From Aphanomyces cochlioides (taxonomy: Eukaryota > Oomycota > Saprolegniomycetes > Saprolegniales > Verrucalvaceae), in assembly GCA_019828595.1 (NCBI GenBank), contig JAHQRK010000005.1:2790001-2854000 (forward strand): a stretch of 64,000 nt of DNA. Direction: 5' to 3'. The position numbers were made by a program, and so were the translations under genes. This document shows positions 10,631 to 21,450 of this stretch, piece after piece. Numbering within the stretch: the first letter of the stretch is position 1; each line of letters opens with the position of its first letter. A model generated the notes under the pieces. It was not told the DNA's origin, ran no database searches, and was given only the letters and a program-made list of their open reading frames with translations.

Positions 10631-12451
10631 TTATATTGAATTCAATCTTAACCGTCTCGGGGAAGTGGTCACCGTTGTCTACACTGTCATGGCTTTCGTC
10701 CGTCTCGCTTGTGCCACCCGTACCGTCTTCAATATCACTCTCATCAAATGTGTCTGGAAGGTCGACTGGCCGAGGAAGCTCTGACCGTCGTTCGCGCTGT
10801 GGAGGAGCAGCAAGACCACGCTGAATATCATCGCGGAGATTGACGTAACGACGGGATTTCGCTTCAATCGTCCTAACGAATCTTGGTAAGGAAGGATGAG
10901 GAGTTCCAAACGCTGCATTCAACTCCCTGTTGAAGCGCTCCAGAGGGTTGTTCGTCCTAGCAACAGCGTCCATCCGAAGACCATGGACATTCCATAAGTG
11001 TGGTGGAAACAGCCGAACCCATGTTCTCTCAAAGTACTTCCAGAATCTTGACCATTTCTCGACGGCATATTCAAAACCCCTTTGTTGACATACTTCTTTC
11101 ACTTTGTCTCGCACCCAAGCGGTGCCTTGACGATGTACTTTCGCCGGGTCGATTACAGTGATCATATCGAGGACCCCACGAGTCATTGCTACTTGAATCT
11201 GTTGGGGTGGAAGGCAGTACTTCTTCATTTTTCGCTGACAAAGTTGCTTGAAACGGAAAAAGCATCCCATCAACTGAGCAGTGGGAAAACGATCACAAAC
11301 GGCATTCACAAGAGCTTTTTCAAAATCACAAACAACGTCCTTTGGCTGTAAGTTTTCGCCCAAACTGTCGGTGATGTACTGGAGTAAGTTCCAGTAAGCA
11401 TCGTACGTCTTTGAGGTAGACAGTACGTAGAAGACAGGGATGAAAAGTCGCGTGGCTCGATCATACACCATGACAACAACACATTGGGACAAGTTTGCAG
11501 GAGTACAGCGGAAGGCTCCATCGACAAACAAAGAAATCTTCTCGTATCGCAAGAGTTGAATGAGTTGAGGGTGGCCCCATCCAATGAGTCTTTCAGGTTT
11601 GTCATGACGATTTGATTGCAGGTTTGACCACACGTGGTGAAACTGGAAGAATCGTTGAACGGAATTTCGAACCACAGCAAGGGGTGGAACTTCAACACGT
11701 CCATGGACATTGGATCCGTAACGAAGCTCACGGGCACGATGCACTCGCTTCACAACTTGAATCTTCGTGAGACCACGCACAACAACGTTCGTATCTTTGC
11801 TGTAAAATCGGTTACCCAAGATTTCCCAAATATGACTTGTTGACTCGTCAGTTGTAACTGCAAGGTTGTCCGCTGCTTGCTTTATGGCAGACATTACCCA
11901 TAAAGAATTTGCTCCACGATTGCTTGTTGGTAAAAGGTGTGACGGTGGCACGCATGTATGTGGTATGACGTTTCAAAGTCGTAGTTCATAGTGGACGAGT
12001 AGAACACAAGACGCCCAGGGCATGACTGACTTCTGTAGAAACTGCAGCGATAAGTGATCTTGACTCGAGTCGCATTCGCTTTTGTGAATTCGTAGCCACC
12101 GACAAAGATTTTTGTTCGGCCGTCTCTTGATCCTCCGCCACGTTTCACGGGTGTTTCTTCCGTCATCTGGTCGGGTTCACAGGTTGGAAGTTGTGGGTCA
12201 ACTCGACGGCGCTCCACTCCCTCTGCACGCTCATCGCGTCGTGTTTCTTGGTGATCGTCGCTTGTTACGTGATACTCCTGATTCGACAATTTTGAATAAT
12301 CGAGGTGATGATCGTGTGCAGAGGTTGTTCTATCATAGACAAAGCCTGTTGGCCCATCAATGTCGCTTCCACCCGATGGAGCCTCGTCGTAGTCACTCTC
12401 AAAACTTTGCATTGTATCGATTACAGAAGAGTCGACTTGTTTAGAGCCCAC
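10602..12451 (-). pseudogene. MULE (Mutator-like) transposase with FLYWCH-like zinc finger, frameshifted
   Basis: Two minus-strand frames overlap at 11894-11951. The upstream one (12451-11894) has a FLYWCH-like finger: GYEFTKANA...YRCSFYRSQSCPGRL...HIHACH. The downstream one (11951-10602) holds the MULE transposase core, with SLFVDGAFRCTPANL (first Asp), VVCDFEKALVNAV (second Asp) and a GCFFRFKQ block where relatives usually have His in place of Arg. MULE transposases cut the ends of Mutator-type elements. A one-base shift near 11900 would join the halves, so this is a frameshifted gene or a base error. The Ser/Asp/Glu-rich C-terminus is open to 10602. Long terminal inverted repeats were not identified. 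Confidence 0.8.
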
Positions 12452-12764
12452 AAAGAAGAAATAAGGACGATAATTGAAATGTTTCGTGAATGAAATGCCG
12501 GCGCTTGCTGGCCAACCGTGACCAAACTATGCAACATGTGATCTACGCGTGATCAAACTGTGATCAACGCGTGACCAATGAAAAATAAACCATCAGACCT
12601 AACATGTGACCTGACCACAAATTGACCTGTAAAGGATTCTTCCGCATATCTCTGGTATGCTCATGCCCCTTGCGAGTCAAATGATATGACACATCTCCAT
12701 GGGGCTCTAAAGCTAGAATAGCAGACGAACTACCGTCTGGGATAAAACGTCTCTGAAGAGTGAA
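12452..12764. other. MULE upstream flank and diverged left edge of the tandem array
   Basis: At 12515-12590 there are several near-copies of GTGATCAAACT and CGCGTGA-CAA, possibly transposase-binding or end sequences of the MULE. From about 12645 the sequence is a diverged version of the segment that precedes units 2 and 3. It includes TCTCCATGGGGCTCTAAAGC at 12694-12713, where the later copies carry LTR-derived bases. Confidence 0.5.
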
Positions 12765-12799
12765 AAGAGTAGATCCCTCAGCCTCCATGGACCTCTTTC

Positions 12800-13324
12800 T
12801 TGGGTAGACCATCGATCCGGTCAAAGGACCAACGACAACTCCCGTCGGACGGAAAGGGAGAGCTCTGTTTCATCGTGTTCATCATTGCTGTCAGGCATGA
12901 GTTCTATTCTTTCGGAAGACGAGAGATCGTAGCTAGATTGCAAGGTATACCATTGAGCAAGAAAACAACCCTGGTAAATCTGATGTTCATGGAGGGGATC
13001 TGGCATCACGCCAAGGGACGTTACCCTGAACTTTGCTACGAACGTCGTCTTCATGATTTGCAGTACTGTGTTCCTCATGCTCATGGGCAAGAAGCTGAAC
13101 AAAGTCCCTCCACGATTTGTGGCCATACCAACAACCAAGAACTCTTGGTTCTGGTAATCGATCATAGCGGCAGTCGGTCGGGAAATCAATGGACGCAGGA
13201 TGTTTTCAAGCAACAGAACACTGTCGAGACAATCGACACGACCCCGAGCATGCGTCAATTTGCCTCAATCTTCAACGAGCGGACAGGAATGATGTTGTCA
13301 TTTTGTAATTTTCTATCAACTTGA
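12800..13324 (+). pseudogene. Decayed LHDLWYYAPH-family gene, unit 1
   Basis: An open frame of 174 codons has no signal peptide or recognised fold. Its middle holds YERRLHDLQYCVPHAHG, plainly related to ERRRLHDLWYYAPHADS in the secreted precursors at 30278 and 31597. The preceding DNA (GGATCTGGCATCACGCCAAG) also resembles their GGATATGGCATCACGGCCGA stretch. I read it as a relic of that family whose N-terminus has been replaced. A reverse-strand frame over the same bases is probably a shadow. Confidence 0.5.
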
Positions 13325-13325
13325 C

Positions 13326-13604
13326 ATGAAGATTTCTCTCGTTGTCATGCTTGCAGCTGTGGTTTATGCTGCGCCATCTCTACGCCAGATGCATGCACTG
13401 CGCTATTCTGGTGGTATTCATTCAGACTGTCTTGTGTACGAAGAGCGTCGGTTGTTGCTGAAACTTGGCGTGCCAATCGCTCGTTTGGACTGTGGAAAGC
13501 GCCGTGAACTCTTGGAGAGTCTCCAAGAAAGCGAAGATCCATCGTCTCTTTCGTCAACAAGCCAACGACTTGGTGCAGCCCTCAGTGTAGATGAAGCACT
13601 TTAG
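13326..13604 (+). CDS. Small secreted protein B, unit 1
   Basis: A 92-aa protein starting with a clear signal peptide (MKISLVVMLAAVVYA, then APSLRQ). The mature part is about 75 residues with two cysteines, in the pattern DCLV-x3-RRLLL-x3-GVP-x3-LDC-x-KRR-x-LLES, followed by a Ser-rich acidic tail. Gene C in the same unit shares this pattern, so B and C are old paralogues. Cys spacing would allow one disulphide. Two dibasic sites (ERR, KRR) bracket a segment of about 18 residues, which could be released by a kexin-type protease; that is inference. The enzyme or target is unknown. Function may be an effector or signalling peptide. Confidence 0.75.
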   Translation: MKISLVVMLAAVVYAAPSLRQMHALRYSGGIHSDCLVYEERRLLLKLGVPIARLDCGKRRELLESLQESEDPSSLSSTSQRLGAALSVDEAL

Positions 13605-13972
13605 TAACTATGGTGGACTTAAATGAACCTCATTCCCATGGAAGAGTCGTTGAAATGGACTCGAATGCCATCAAGTTCATACCTCACATTGACAAAGCGA
13701 ACTATACCGGCAGAGCGAGGAGCAGCTTCACAGATAGTTATCAAAGGAAGACATCAGCTAGGTTGGATGGTAGTTGAGCAAGGATCCACTCGTGTGAGAT
13801 AGATCGTTGCAGCTCCTGTGAAGGATTGAGGTCATTGCAGGGAAACCTTGGAGTTGTTCAGGCCTTGAGAGAATTCAACCTCGCCAGCTCGTTTCGCCTT
13901 CAACGTGTGCAAACTCATTGTCGTGTCCAGCTCGCTCGAGTCATTTTTCCACTGCTTGTCGATCGCTCAAGG

Positions 13973-14284
13973 ATGAAACTCGCCATCGTTGGTGTGCTTG
14001 CTGCCATGACACTCGCGTCGCCATCGTTCCGCAAACTAGCCGAGAAGAACTATCCACTTGACATCCACGCCGATTGTCTTGTGGATCAAGAACGCCGTCT
14101 TTTGGATCAAACTGGCGTGCCATATCTGCATTTGGACTGTGCGAAGCGTCGTGTGTTGTTGGAGTCAGCCAGAGCTCAAGCTAACATGATCGATTTCACA
14201 GCTCTGTACGAAGCGCCAGCTCTTTTGTCTCATGGCCAAGGCATTGGTGAAGAGGCCAGTCTCGACGAACCCTTTCTCGCGTAG
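13973..14284 (+). CDS. Small secreted protein C, unit 1
   Basis: A 103-aa protein. I chose the ATG at 13973 because it gives a clean signal peptide (MKLAIVGVLAAMTLA, then SPSFRK). An in-frame ATG 147 bp upstream would bury it. The core is HADCLVDQERRLLDQTGVP, then LDCAKRRVLLES, matching gene B residue for residue at both cysteines, the GVP and both dibasic sites. The tail is variable (ALLSHGQGIGEEASLDEP). It lies about 370 bp after gene B. The role is unknown; a secreted paralogue pair kept together in every unit suggests joint function. Confidence 0.75.
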   Translation: MKLAIVGVLAAMTLASPSFRKLAEKNYPLDIHADCLVDQERRLLDQTGVPYLHLDCAKRRVLLESARAQANMIDFTALYEAPALLSHGQGIGEEASLDEPFLA

Positions 14285-14652
14285 ACACGGAGGATTTCGT
14301 CATGAGCCTATGAGTTGGATGGGTTGCATTTGGTAATTGTGTGAATCAATGCTTGTTGGCATCCGAGTTGAATGCATCAAATGCCGCGCACAGGAGAGCT
14401 TTAGTTGACATGGCATGCTCAGGATGAAGATGCGGCGATGATTTCCATTCAAACAAAACGTGCATTCTCTGGTCTACTCATGCCCCTCGCGAGTCAAATG
14501 ATATGACACCTCTCCATGTATGACGGTTGAGCTAGAATAGCAGGCGAACTACCGTCTGCTTATGAACACGATGTTGTTATTCAATTCCACCGGCATTGCA
14601 TAGATAACACGTCTCAGAAGAGTAGATCCCTCAGCCTCCATGGACCTCTTTC

Positions 14653-15177
14653 TTGGGTAGACCATCGATCCGGTCAAAGGACCAACGACAACTCCCGTCG
14701 GACGGAAAGGGAGAGCTCTGTTTCATCGTGTTCATCATTGCTGTCAGGCATGAGTTCTATTCTTTCGGAAGACGAGAGATCGTAGCTAGATTGCAAGGTA
14801 TACCATTGAGCAAGAAAACAACCCTGGTAAATCTGATGTTCATGGAGGGGATCTGGCATCACGCCAAGGGACGTTACCCTGAACTTTGCTACGAACGTCG
14901 TCTTCATGATTTGCAGTACTGTGTTCCTCATGCTCATGGGCAAGAAGCTGAACAAAGTCCCTCCACGATTTGTGGCCATACCAACAACCAAGAACTCTTG
15001 GTTCTGGTAATCGATCATAGCGGCAGTCGGTCGGGAAATCAATGGACGCAGGATGTTTTCAAGCAACAGAACACTGTCGAGACAATCGACACGACCCCGA
15101 GCATGCGTCAATTTGCCTCAATCTTCAACGAGCGGACAGGAATGATGTTGTCATTTTGTAATTTTCTATCAACTTGA
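14653..15177 (+). pseudogene. Decayed LHDLWYYAPH-family gene, unit 2
   Basis: Same predicted product as the unit 1 copy (12800-13324), displaced by 1853 bp. It keeps the LHDLQYCVPHAHG remnant. Confidence 0.5.
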
Positions 15178-15178
15178 C

Positions 15179-15457
15179 ATGAAGATTTCTCTCGTTGTCA
15201 TGCTTGCAGCTGTGGTTTATGCTGCGCCATCTCTACGCCAGATGCATGCACTGCGCTATTCTGGTGGTATTCATTCAGACTGTCTTGTGTACGAAGAGCG
15301 TCGGTTGTTGCTGAAACTTGGCGTGCCAATCGCTCGTTTGGACTGTGGAAAGCGCCGTGAACTCTTGGAGAGTCTCCAAGAAAGCGAAGATCCATCGTCT
15401 CTTTCGTCAACAAGCCAACGACTTGGTGCAGCCCTCAGTGTAGATGAAGCACTTTAG
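15179..15457 (+). CDS. Small secreted protein B, unit 2
   Basis: Predicted protein identical to the unit 1 copy at 13326-13604. The signal peptide, both cysteines and both dibasic sites are intact. Confidence 0.75.
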   Translation: MKISLVVMLAAVVYAAPSLRQMHALRYSGGIHSDCLVYEERRLLLKLGVPIARLDCGKRRELLESLQESEDPSSLSSTSQRLGAALSVDEAL

Positions 15458-15825
15458 TAACTATGGTGGACTTAAATGAACCTCATTCCCATGGAAGAGT
15501 CGTTGAAATGGACTCGAATGCCATCAAGTTCATACCTCACATTGACAAAGCGAACTATACCGGCAGAGCGAGGAGCAGCTTCACAGATAGTTATCAAAGG
15601 AAGACATCAGCTAGGTTGGATGGTAGTTGAGCAAGGATCCACTCGTGTGAGATAGATCGTTGCAGCTCCTGTGAAGGATTGAGGTCATTGCAGGGAAACC
15701 TTGGAGTTGTTCAGGCCTTGAGAGAATTCAACCTCGCCAGCTCGTTTCGCCTTCAACGTGTGCAAACTCATTGTCGTGTCCAGCTCGCTCGAGTCATTTT
15801 TCCACTGCTTGTCGATCGCTCAAGG

Positions 15826-16137
15826 ATGAAACTCGCCATCGTTGGTGTGCTTGCTGCCATGACACTCGCGTCGCCATCGTTCCGCAAACTAGCCGAGAAG
15901 AACTATCCACTTGACATCCACGCCGATTGTCTTGTGGATCAAGAACGCCGTCTTTTGGATCAAACTGGCGTGCCATATCTGCATTTGGACTGTGCGAAGC
16001 GTCGTGTGTTGTTGGAGTCAGCCAGAGCTCAAGCTAACATGATCGATTTCACAGCTCTGTACGAAGCGCCAGCTCTTTTGTCTCATGGCCAAGGCATTGG
16101 TGAAGAGGCCAGTCTCGACGAACCCTTTCTCGCGTAG
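15826..16137 (+). CDS. Small secreted protein C, unit 2
   Basis: Predicted protein identical to the unit 1 copy at 13973-14284, with the start again placed at the MKLAIVG signal peptide. Confidence 0.75.
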   Translation: MKLAIVGVLAAMTLASPSFRKLAEKNYPLDIHADCLVDQERRLLDQTGVPYLHLDCAKRRVLLESARAQANMIDFTALYEAPALLSHGQGIGEEASLDEPFLA

Positions 16138-16505
16138 ACACGGAGGATTTCGTCATGAGCCTATGAGTTGGATGGGTTGCATTTGGTAATTGTGTGAATC
16201 AATGCTTGTTGGCATCCGAGTTGAATGCATCAAATGCCGCGCACAGGAGAGCTTTAGTTGACATGGCATGCTCAGGATGAAGATGCGGCGATGATTTCCA
16301 TTCAAACAAAACGTGCATTCTCTGGTCTACTCATGCCCCTCGCGAGTCAAATGATATGACACCTCTCCATGTATGACGGTTGAGCTAGAATAGCAGGCGA
16401 ACTACCGTCTGCTTATGAACACGATGTTGTTATTCAATTCCACCGGCATTGCATAGATAACACGTCTCAGAAGAGTAGATCCCTCAGCCTCCATGGACCT
16501 CTTTC

Positions 16506-17030
16506 TTGGGTAGACCATCGATCCGGTCAAAGGACCAACGACAACTCCCGTCGGACGGAAAGGGAGAGCTCTGTTTCATCGTGTTCATCATTGCTGTCAG
16601 GCATGAGTTCTATTCTTTCGGAAGACGAGAGATCGTAGCTAGATTGCAAGGTATACCATTGAGCAAGAAAACAACCCTGGTAAATCTGATGTTCATGGAG
16701 GGGATCTGGCATCACGCCAAGGGACGTTACCCTGAACTTTGCTACGAACGTCGTCTTCATGATTTGCAGTACTGTGTTCCTCATGCTCATGGGCAAGAAG
16801 CTGAACAAAGTCCCTCCACGATTTGTGGCCATACCAACAACCAAGAACTCTTGGTTCTGGTAATCGATCATAGCGGCAGTCGGTCGGGAAATCAATGGAC
16901 GCAGGATGTTTTCAAGCAACAGAACACTGTCGAGACAATCGACACGACCCCGAGCATGCGTCAATTTGCCTCAATCTTCAACGAGCGGACAGGAATGATG
17001 TTGTCATTTTGTAATTTTCTATCAACTTGA
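16506..17030 (+). pseudogene. Decayed LHDLWYYAPH-family gene, unit 3
   Basis: Same predicted product as units 1 and 2. Confidence 0.5.
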
Positions 17031-17031
17031 C

Positions 17032-17310
17032 ATGAAGATTTCTCTCGTTGTCATGCTTGCAGCTGTGGTTTATGCTGCGCCATCTCTACGCCAGATGCAT
17101 GCACTGCGCTATTCTGGTGGTATTCATTCAGACTGTCTTGTGTACGAAGAGCGTCGGTTGTTGCTGAAACTTGGCGTGCCAATCGCTCGTTTGGACTGTG
17201 GAAAGCGCCGTGAACTCTTGGAGAGTCTCCAAGAAAGCGAAGATCCATCGTCTCTTTCGTCAACAAGCCAACGACTTGGTGCAGCCCTCAGTGTAGATGA
17301 AGCACTTTAG
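17032..17310 (+). CDS. Small secreted protein B, unit 3
   Basis: Predicted protein identical to the copies in units 1 and 2. Confidence 0.75.
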   Translation: MKISLVVMLAAVVYAAPSLRQMHALRYSGGIHSDCLVYEERRLLLKLGVPIARLDCGKRRELLESLQESEDPSSLSSTSQRLGAALSVDEAL

Positions 17311-17678
17311 TAACTATGGTGGACTTAAATGAACCTCATTCCCATGGAAGAGTCGTTGAAATGGACTCGAATGCCATCAAGTTCATACCTCACATTGACA
17401 AAGCGAACTATACCGGCAGAGCGAGGAGCAGCTTCACAGATAGTTATCAAAGGAAGACATCAGCTAGGTTGGATGGTAGTTGAGCAAGGATCCACTCGTG
17501 TGAGATAGATCGTTGCAGCTCCTGTGAAGGATTGAGGTCATTGCAGGGAAACCTTGGAGTTGTTCAGGCCTTGAGAGAATTCAACCTCGCCAGCTCGTTT
17601 CGCCTTCAACGTGTGCAAACTCATTGTCGTGTCCAGCTCGCTCGAGTCATTTTTCCACTGCTTGTCGATCGCTCAAGG

Positions 17679-17990
17679 ATGAAACTCGCCATCGTTGGTG
17701 TGCTTGCTGCCATGACACTCGCGTCGCCATCGTTCCGCAAACTAGCCGAGAAGAACTATCCACTTGACATCCACGCCGATTGTCTTGTGGATCAAGAACG
17801 CCGTCTTTTGGATCAAACTGGCGTGCCATATCTGCATTTGGACTGTGCGAAGCGTCGTGTGTTGTTGGAGTCAGCCAGAGCTCAAGCTAACATGATCGAT
17901 TTCACAGCTCTGTACGAAGCGCCAGCTCTTTTGTCTCATGGCCAAGGCATTGGTGAAGAGGCCAGTCTCGACGAACCCTTTCTCGCGTAG
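17679..17990 (+). CDS. Small secreted protein C, unit 3
   Basis: Predicted protein identical to the copies in units 1 and 2. The unit breaks off 58 bp after the stop, at 18048, where truncated Gypsy-1 begins. Confidence 0.75.
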   Translation: MKLAIVGVLAAMTLASPSFRKLAEKNYPLDIHADCLVDQERRLLDQTGVPYLHLDCAKRRVLLESARAQANMIDFTALYEAPALLSHGQGIGEEASLDEPFLA

Positions 17991-18048
17991 ACACGGAGGA
18001 TTTCGTCATGAGCCTATGAGTTGGATGGGTTGCATTTGGTAATTGTGT

Positions 18049-20690
18049 GATCGTCCGATATGAAGCAAGCAACTCCACTTCTGTCGCGACTCAATCGGCG
18101 ATCGTCGAGCGCACTGCCGTTACTCGCTCCATGACTGCCAATCCACGCCGAGCAATTGCTGGACCGAATCCACTCGAACTACATATTCTTCGCACTCTAG
18201 TCACGGAAAGAAGTGTCGTGACTCAGACTCAACACGTGCGACCTACCTCGAATCTGCGTCTGGAACAAGGTCACTCGACTCCATTGCTGACTAACGCTCA
18301 AGTCCAACATGACACTGTTGATATTTTCCCGACCCAACCTTCTCTTGGGATTCGACCAACGGTCCGATCCACTTACCAAGTGAACTCTTACGATCCCGTC
18401 CTCCTAACCCATGATCAGTCCACGAACGCTCGACGGCTCTTACCTTCGTTTGCGCCGAACCAATGAACGATCCTCCAGCGAACCATGAACTCGTGCCTTC
18501 GGGCGTTGAAATGGAATATGAGACTCCCGAAACTGCCCTTACGTTGGTTTCTAATTTCTCCGTCCAACTGCAGTTGTTACAAACGCAAGTCGACTCCTCG
18601 TCCGTTATGTTCAACTCCCTCAACGATCGTTTGAATCTTGCACTACAGACGTCGCAGTCGCAAGACGAAATGGCGGTGACTTCCTTGAATTCTCTATCGA
18701 TCTCCTTGCATGGACTCTCCGATCGCACCAACCAAGTCCAGCTCAAAATGAACTCTACTTATGGAGAACTCAAGTCTGCACTAACCGATCTTCAACATTC
18801 TAATCGATCTCCGACGCACGAAACCGACTTTGTCCGTTTGGAAACTGTCTTGGCTGGTCAACAAACGACCATTTCGAATTTGCATCAGTCCCTCAACAGC
18901 ACTCGGCTGAACAACAGCGCATTAGCCAGAACCTTGAGACTCTGGCTAACGACCGCGCCACTGACTTTCATCGCATATTACACGAACTACAGGTTTTGAG
19001 TCGCTCCCACGAAGAAACTCAAGCGGCGACTCAACAAAAACTTGACCGTAGCGAACTCAATCAAGTCGAACTCATCGAATCCAATCGCCGACTCAACGCA
19101 CAAGTCGACGCTTTGACTCAGGACAACTCGACTCTACCCCACCGCGTCCAAACTCTCGAAGTCGCCTGTCAACGACTCACTCGCGAAATCCACGCTGTTT
19201 AGAAATCTGAGACTCATACCCCAGTGTCTACCAACGGGTTTGACTCACCAAAATCGATACTTGACCCTACCCATCGGCTACTCTTAGAACTTCAATCGTC
19301 CATCAACGCAATGGCAACCGAAATGTCCGACGTCAAGGAATCTATCGCCAACTCAACCTCGAATCAAGCATTCGGACGTGCTGTCAAGTATACCACGACT
19401 CCGACTTCCGACGATCAAGCTCATTGCGAATTCTTCATGAAGCAGCTGATCGATCAAGCTGACCGTTGTCAGCTGGGCGATTCTGATCGCAAGATGCTGC
19501 TCGAACTCAAACTCTCGTCCGACAAAGTCCACCCTGCCTTGAATCAGTGGCGGATCGCTTTGTCCAAGACCAAAAACGGTGACGTATGGAGTGAGATCTA
19601 TGACAATTTCATGGATCGCTTCTGCAATCGCACCCCTCGTGAGAGTCGTAGGTTCGAAGACTCAGAACGACTCGAGGGTGAATCTGTCAAGGCCTATGCG
19701 ATCCGACTCCAATCGATCCTTGATGATATCGACGTACCCGACCACCAGGGAGTCGTTATCTTCAAACGCGGGGTCCGGCACGCGAGAGCTGAGTCCTGTC
19801 TGGAAAACACCGACAAGGAGCTCTGTTCTATTGCTGACTGCATGAAGCTCCTTCGGACTCGCCAGATCCGACTCGACGATCCGCCTGTCTACCATGAACG
19901 AATGCGATCTCGATCGGGATCCACTTCAACTATGTTGACCTCGTCTAAATCGAATCTCAGCGATCGATCCGCCCCTTCGACCCCCGAACAATCTCCTCGA
20001 CCAAACCGTAGGAACTCGAAAGTCGGCTTCCAGGAGGATCCGACTCTCGCCAAGATCCTCGAAGCAATCCATATGACTCAGACGAGTCAACAAGCTTTCG
20101 TCGCCCAGATTCAACAACTGACTGAAGCCCTCGCGAAGCCAGCGACTCCGTTCTTCGCTGCCCCAGTCCAGGCTCAAATGAATGTCCCCTATGCGTATCA
20201 TTCGCTATACGCACCCGGATTCCCACAGCAACCTATTCCACCTAGTGCCAATCCTATCGCAGTCCCTGCCACGACTCAGCAATCCGGGCCCTCTCGATCG
20301 CGACCTCGCACTGACTTAGCCCCGGTCATGATCACCACTAAGCCTGACGACATGACGACCAGCGGCGTGAAGGTCTGCGGTCGATGCAATCGACTCGGCC
20401 ATGGTGCCGAAGACTGCCCTCGAAAGTTCCTCCGTTGCAACTTGTGCCACCAAGTCGGTCACTATGTCGGCGAGCATGTTCAAACCTGTCCAATCTGCAA
20501 GCAAGTCGGCTACTCCCCGCGTCGCGCTGCCCCTCCCGTCCAGCCGACAAGGCTTGAGATTGCGGCGCCAGGACGACTCCTGCGGAAACAGGACGCGTCC
20601 TGGTATGCCAGACTCAACACGTTTCCCACGTGTCCGAGACAAATGCATCTGATTCTTCTTATGATGACTCTTCTGGAGGATTTCATGGTT
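18049..20690 (+). pseudogene. Gypsy-1 gag, broken
   Basis: The N-terminal part (18463-18999) is Gln/Ser-rich and coiled-coil-like, and matches the Gypsy-2 gag N-terminus. A frameshift near 18990 and a TAG at about 19201 interrupt it. From about 19224 a 490-codon frame carries the capsid region (QAFGRAVKYTT, FCNRTPRESRRFE, ESVKAYAIRLQ) and cysteine knuckles (CGRCNRLGHGAEDC, CNLCHQVGHYVGEH). It binds and packages element RNA in intact relatives. The end is disrupted by the insert that starts near 20690. The frame at 19224 begins at a GTG after the TAG, not at a true start. Confidence 0.8.
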
Positions 20691-21450
20691 GTGGGTGTCA
20701 ACTGCAATTAGTGTGAACTCAATGTACTGATTTAAGCAAATATAGTTGTTTTTTTCACTTGTGTGAACCCACCTCTTCACTTCGTCCTGTATGAAACGAT
20801 TGAACCATGTCCTTTCCTCGCCATTTGGAGGAAGGTAAAGCCACAAGCTTAGCATTCATGAACAGCACCTCAAGCAGATAGTTCTGAAGCTCTAGGTAAA
20901 GCTTAGTAAGCACTTCAAGGTTTCACTGATTTGTTCACAATCGACGACAGTCAAAATTTGCTTAAATCAGTACAATATACATCAAACTAAATTAGTATTG
21001 ATCTTCGTGAAGGCACTGAAAATTTGAAACTTGATGTTGATATGCGTGATTCTCTATACAGATAGACGACTGAGCGTGATGGCGTTTGGAAGGGATGCCG
21101 TGGCTTGCCTGTCAAATGCTGAGCAAAGATATCTCGCAAAGAGTGAGTAAAGAATGTCCTTTGCCATGAAATTTGGACTTGGGGTCTTCATGTAGCTTCC
21201 CATTTCAACAGTGCTGGGCATGAACGACAGCGCGGCCATGGCCCAGTAAAAACGGCGATGACAATTCAAGCTATAGAATTGTGTTAAAATTTAGTTCTAA
21301 ATACAGTCGCCTCGATGCAGGCAAAGACCGAGTGATCATCGACATCAATGACGGCTATTATACTTTTTGGCCCATGGACGAACCACCGAATTCTACGTTG
21401 TTGGGGCTTCGAGGTGGAGACACTTTTGCAGCATTATACGATGCATGATT
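20690..21450. other. Foreign insert in Gypsy-1 containing a MITE-like inverted repeat
   Basis: Gypsy-2 has no counterpart to this block of about 760 bp at the gag-pol junction. At 20724-20741 and 20956-20973 lie perfect inverted copies of GTACTGATTTAAGCAAAT, bracketing about 250 bp as a MITE would. Protein-like fragments flank it: a minus-strand stretch reading LWLYLPPNGEERTWFN near 20790-20850, and a plus-strand stretch reading VIIDINDGYYTFWPMDEPP near 21336-21390. I do not recognise either. They may be pieces of a host gene or of another transposon. Confidence 0.45.

Larger units (their letters stand above)
12765..18048 (+). repeat. Tandem array, 1853-bp unit, about 2.85 copies
   Basis: Units start at about 12765, 14618 and 16471. 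Corresponding genes are spaced by exactly 1853 bp and the encoded proteins are identical in all three units. The third unit stops at 18048 where Gypsy-1 sequence begins. Each unit holds a decayed gene related to the LHDLWYYAPH family, then gene B, then gene C, all on the plus strand. Perfect identity points to very recent amplification, ongoing homogenisation, or an assembly artefact. Confidence 0.9.

Noticed and set aside
12821..13258. 145-codon minus-strand frame repeated in all three tandem units
   Set aside because: It overlaps the decayed precursor on the plus strand, has no signal peptide or domain, and its repetition is explained by the tandem duplication.
13326..14284. Genes B and C as classical RxLR effectors
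   Set aside because: They have RRLL and KRR-x-LLES but no exact R-x-L-R after the signal peptide.
19224..20711. Independent gene starting at 19224
   Set aside because: Starts at GTG after an in-frame TAG and matches the middle of Gypsy-2 gag; it is a piece of Gypsy-1 gag.
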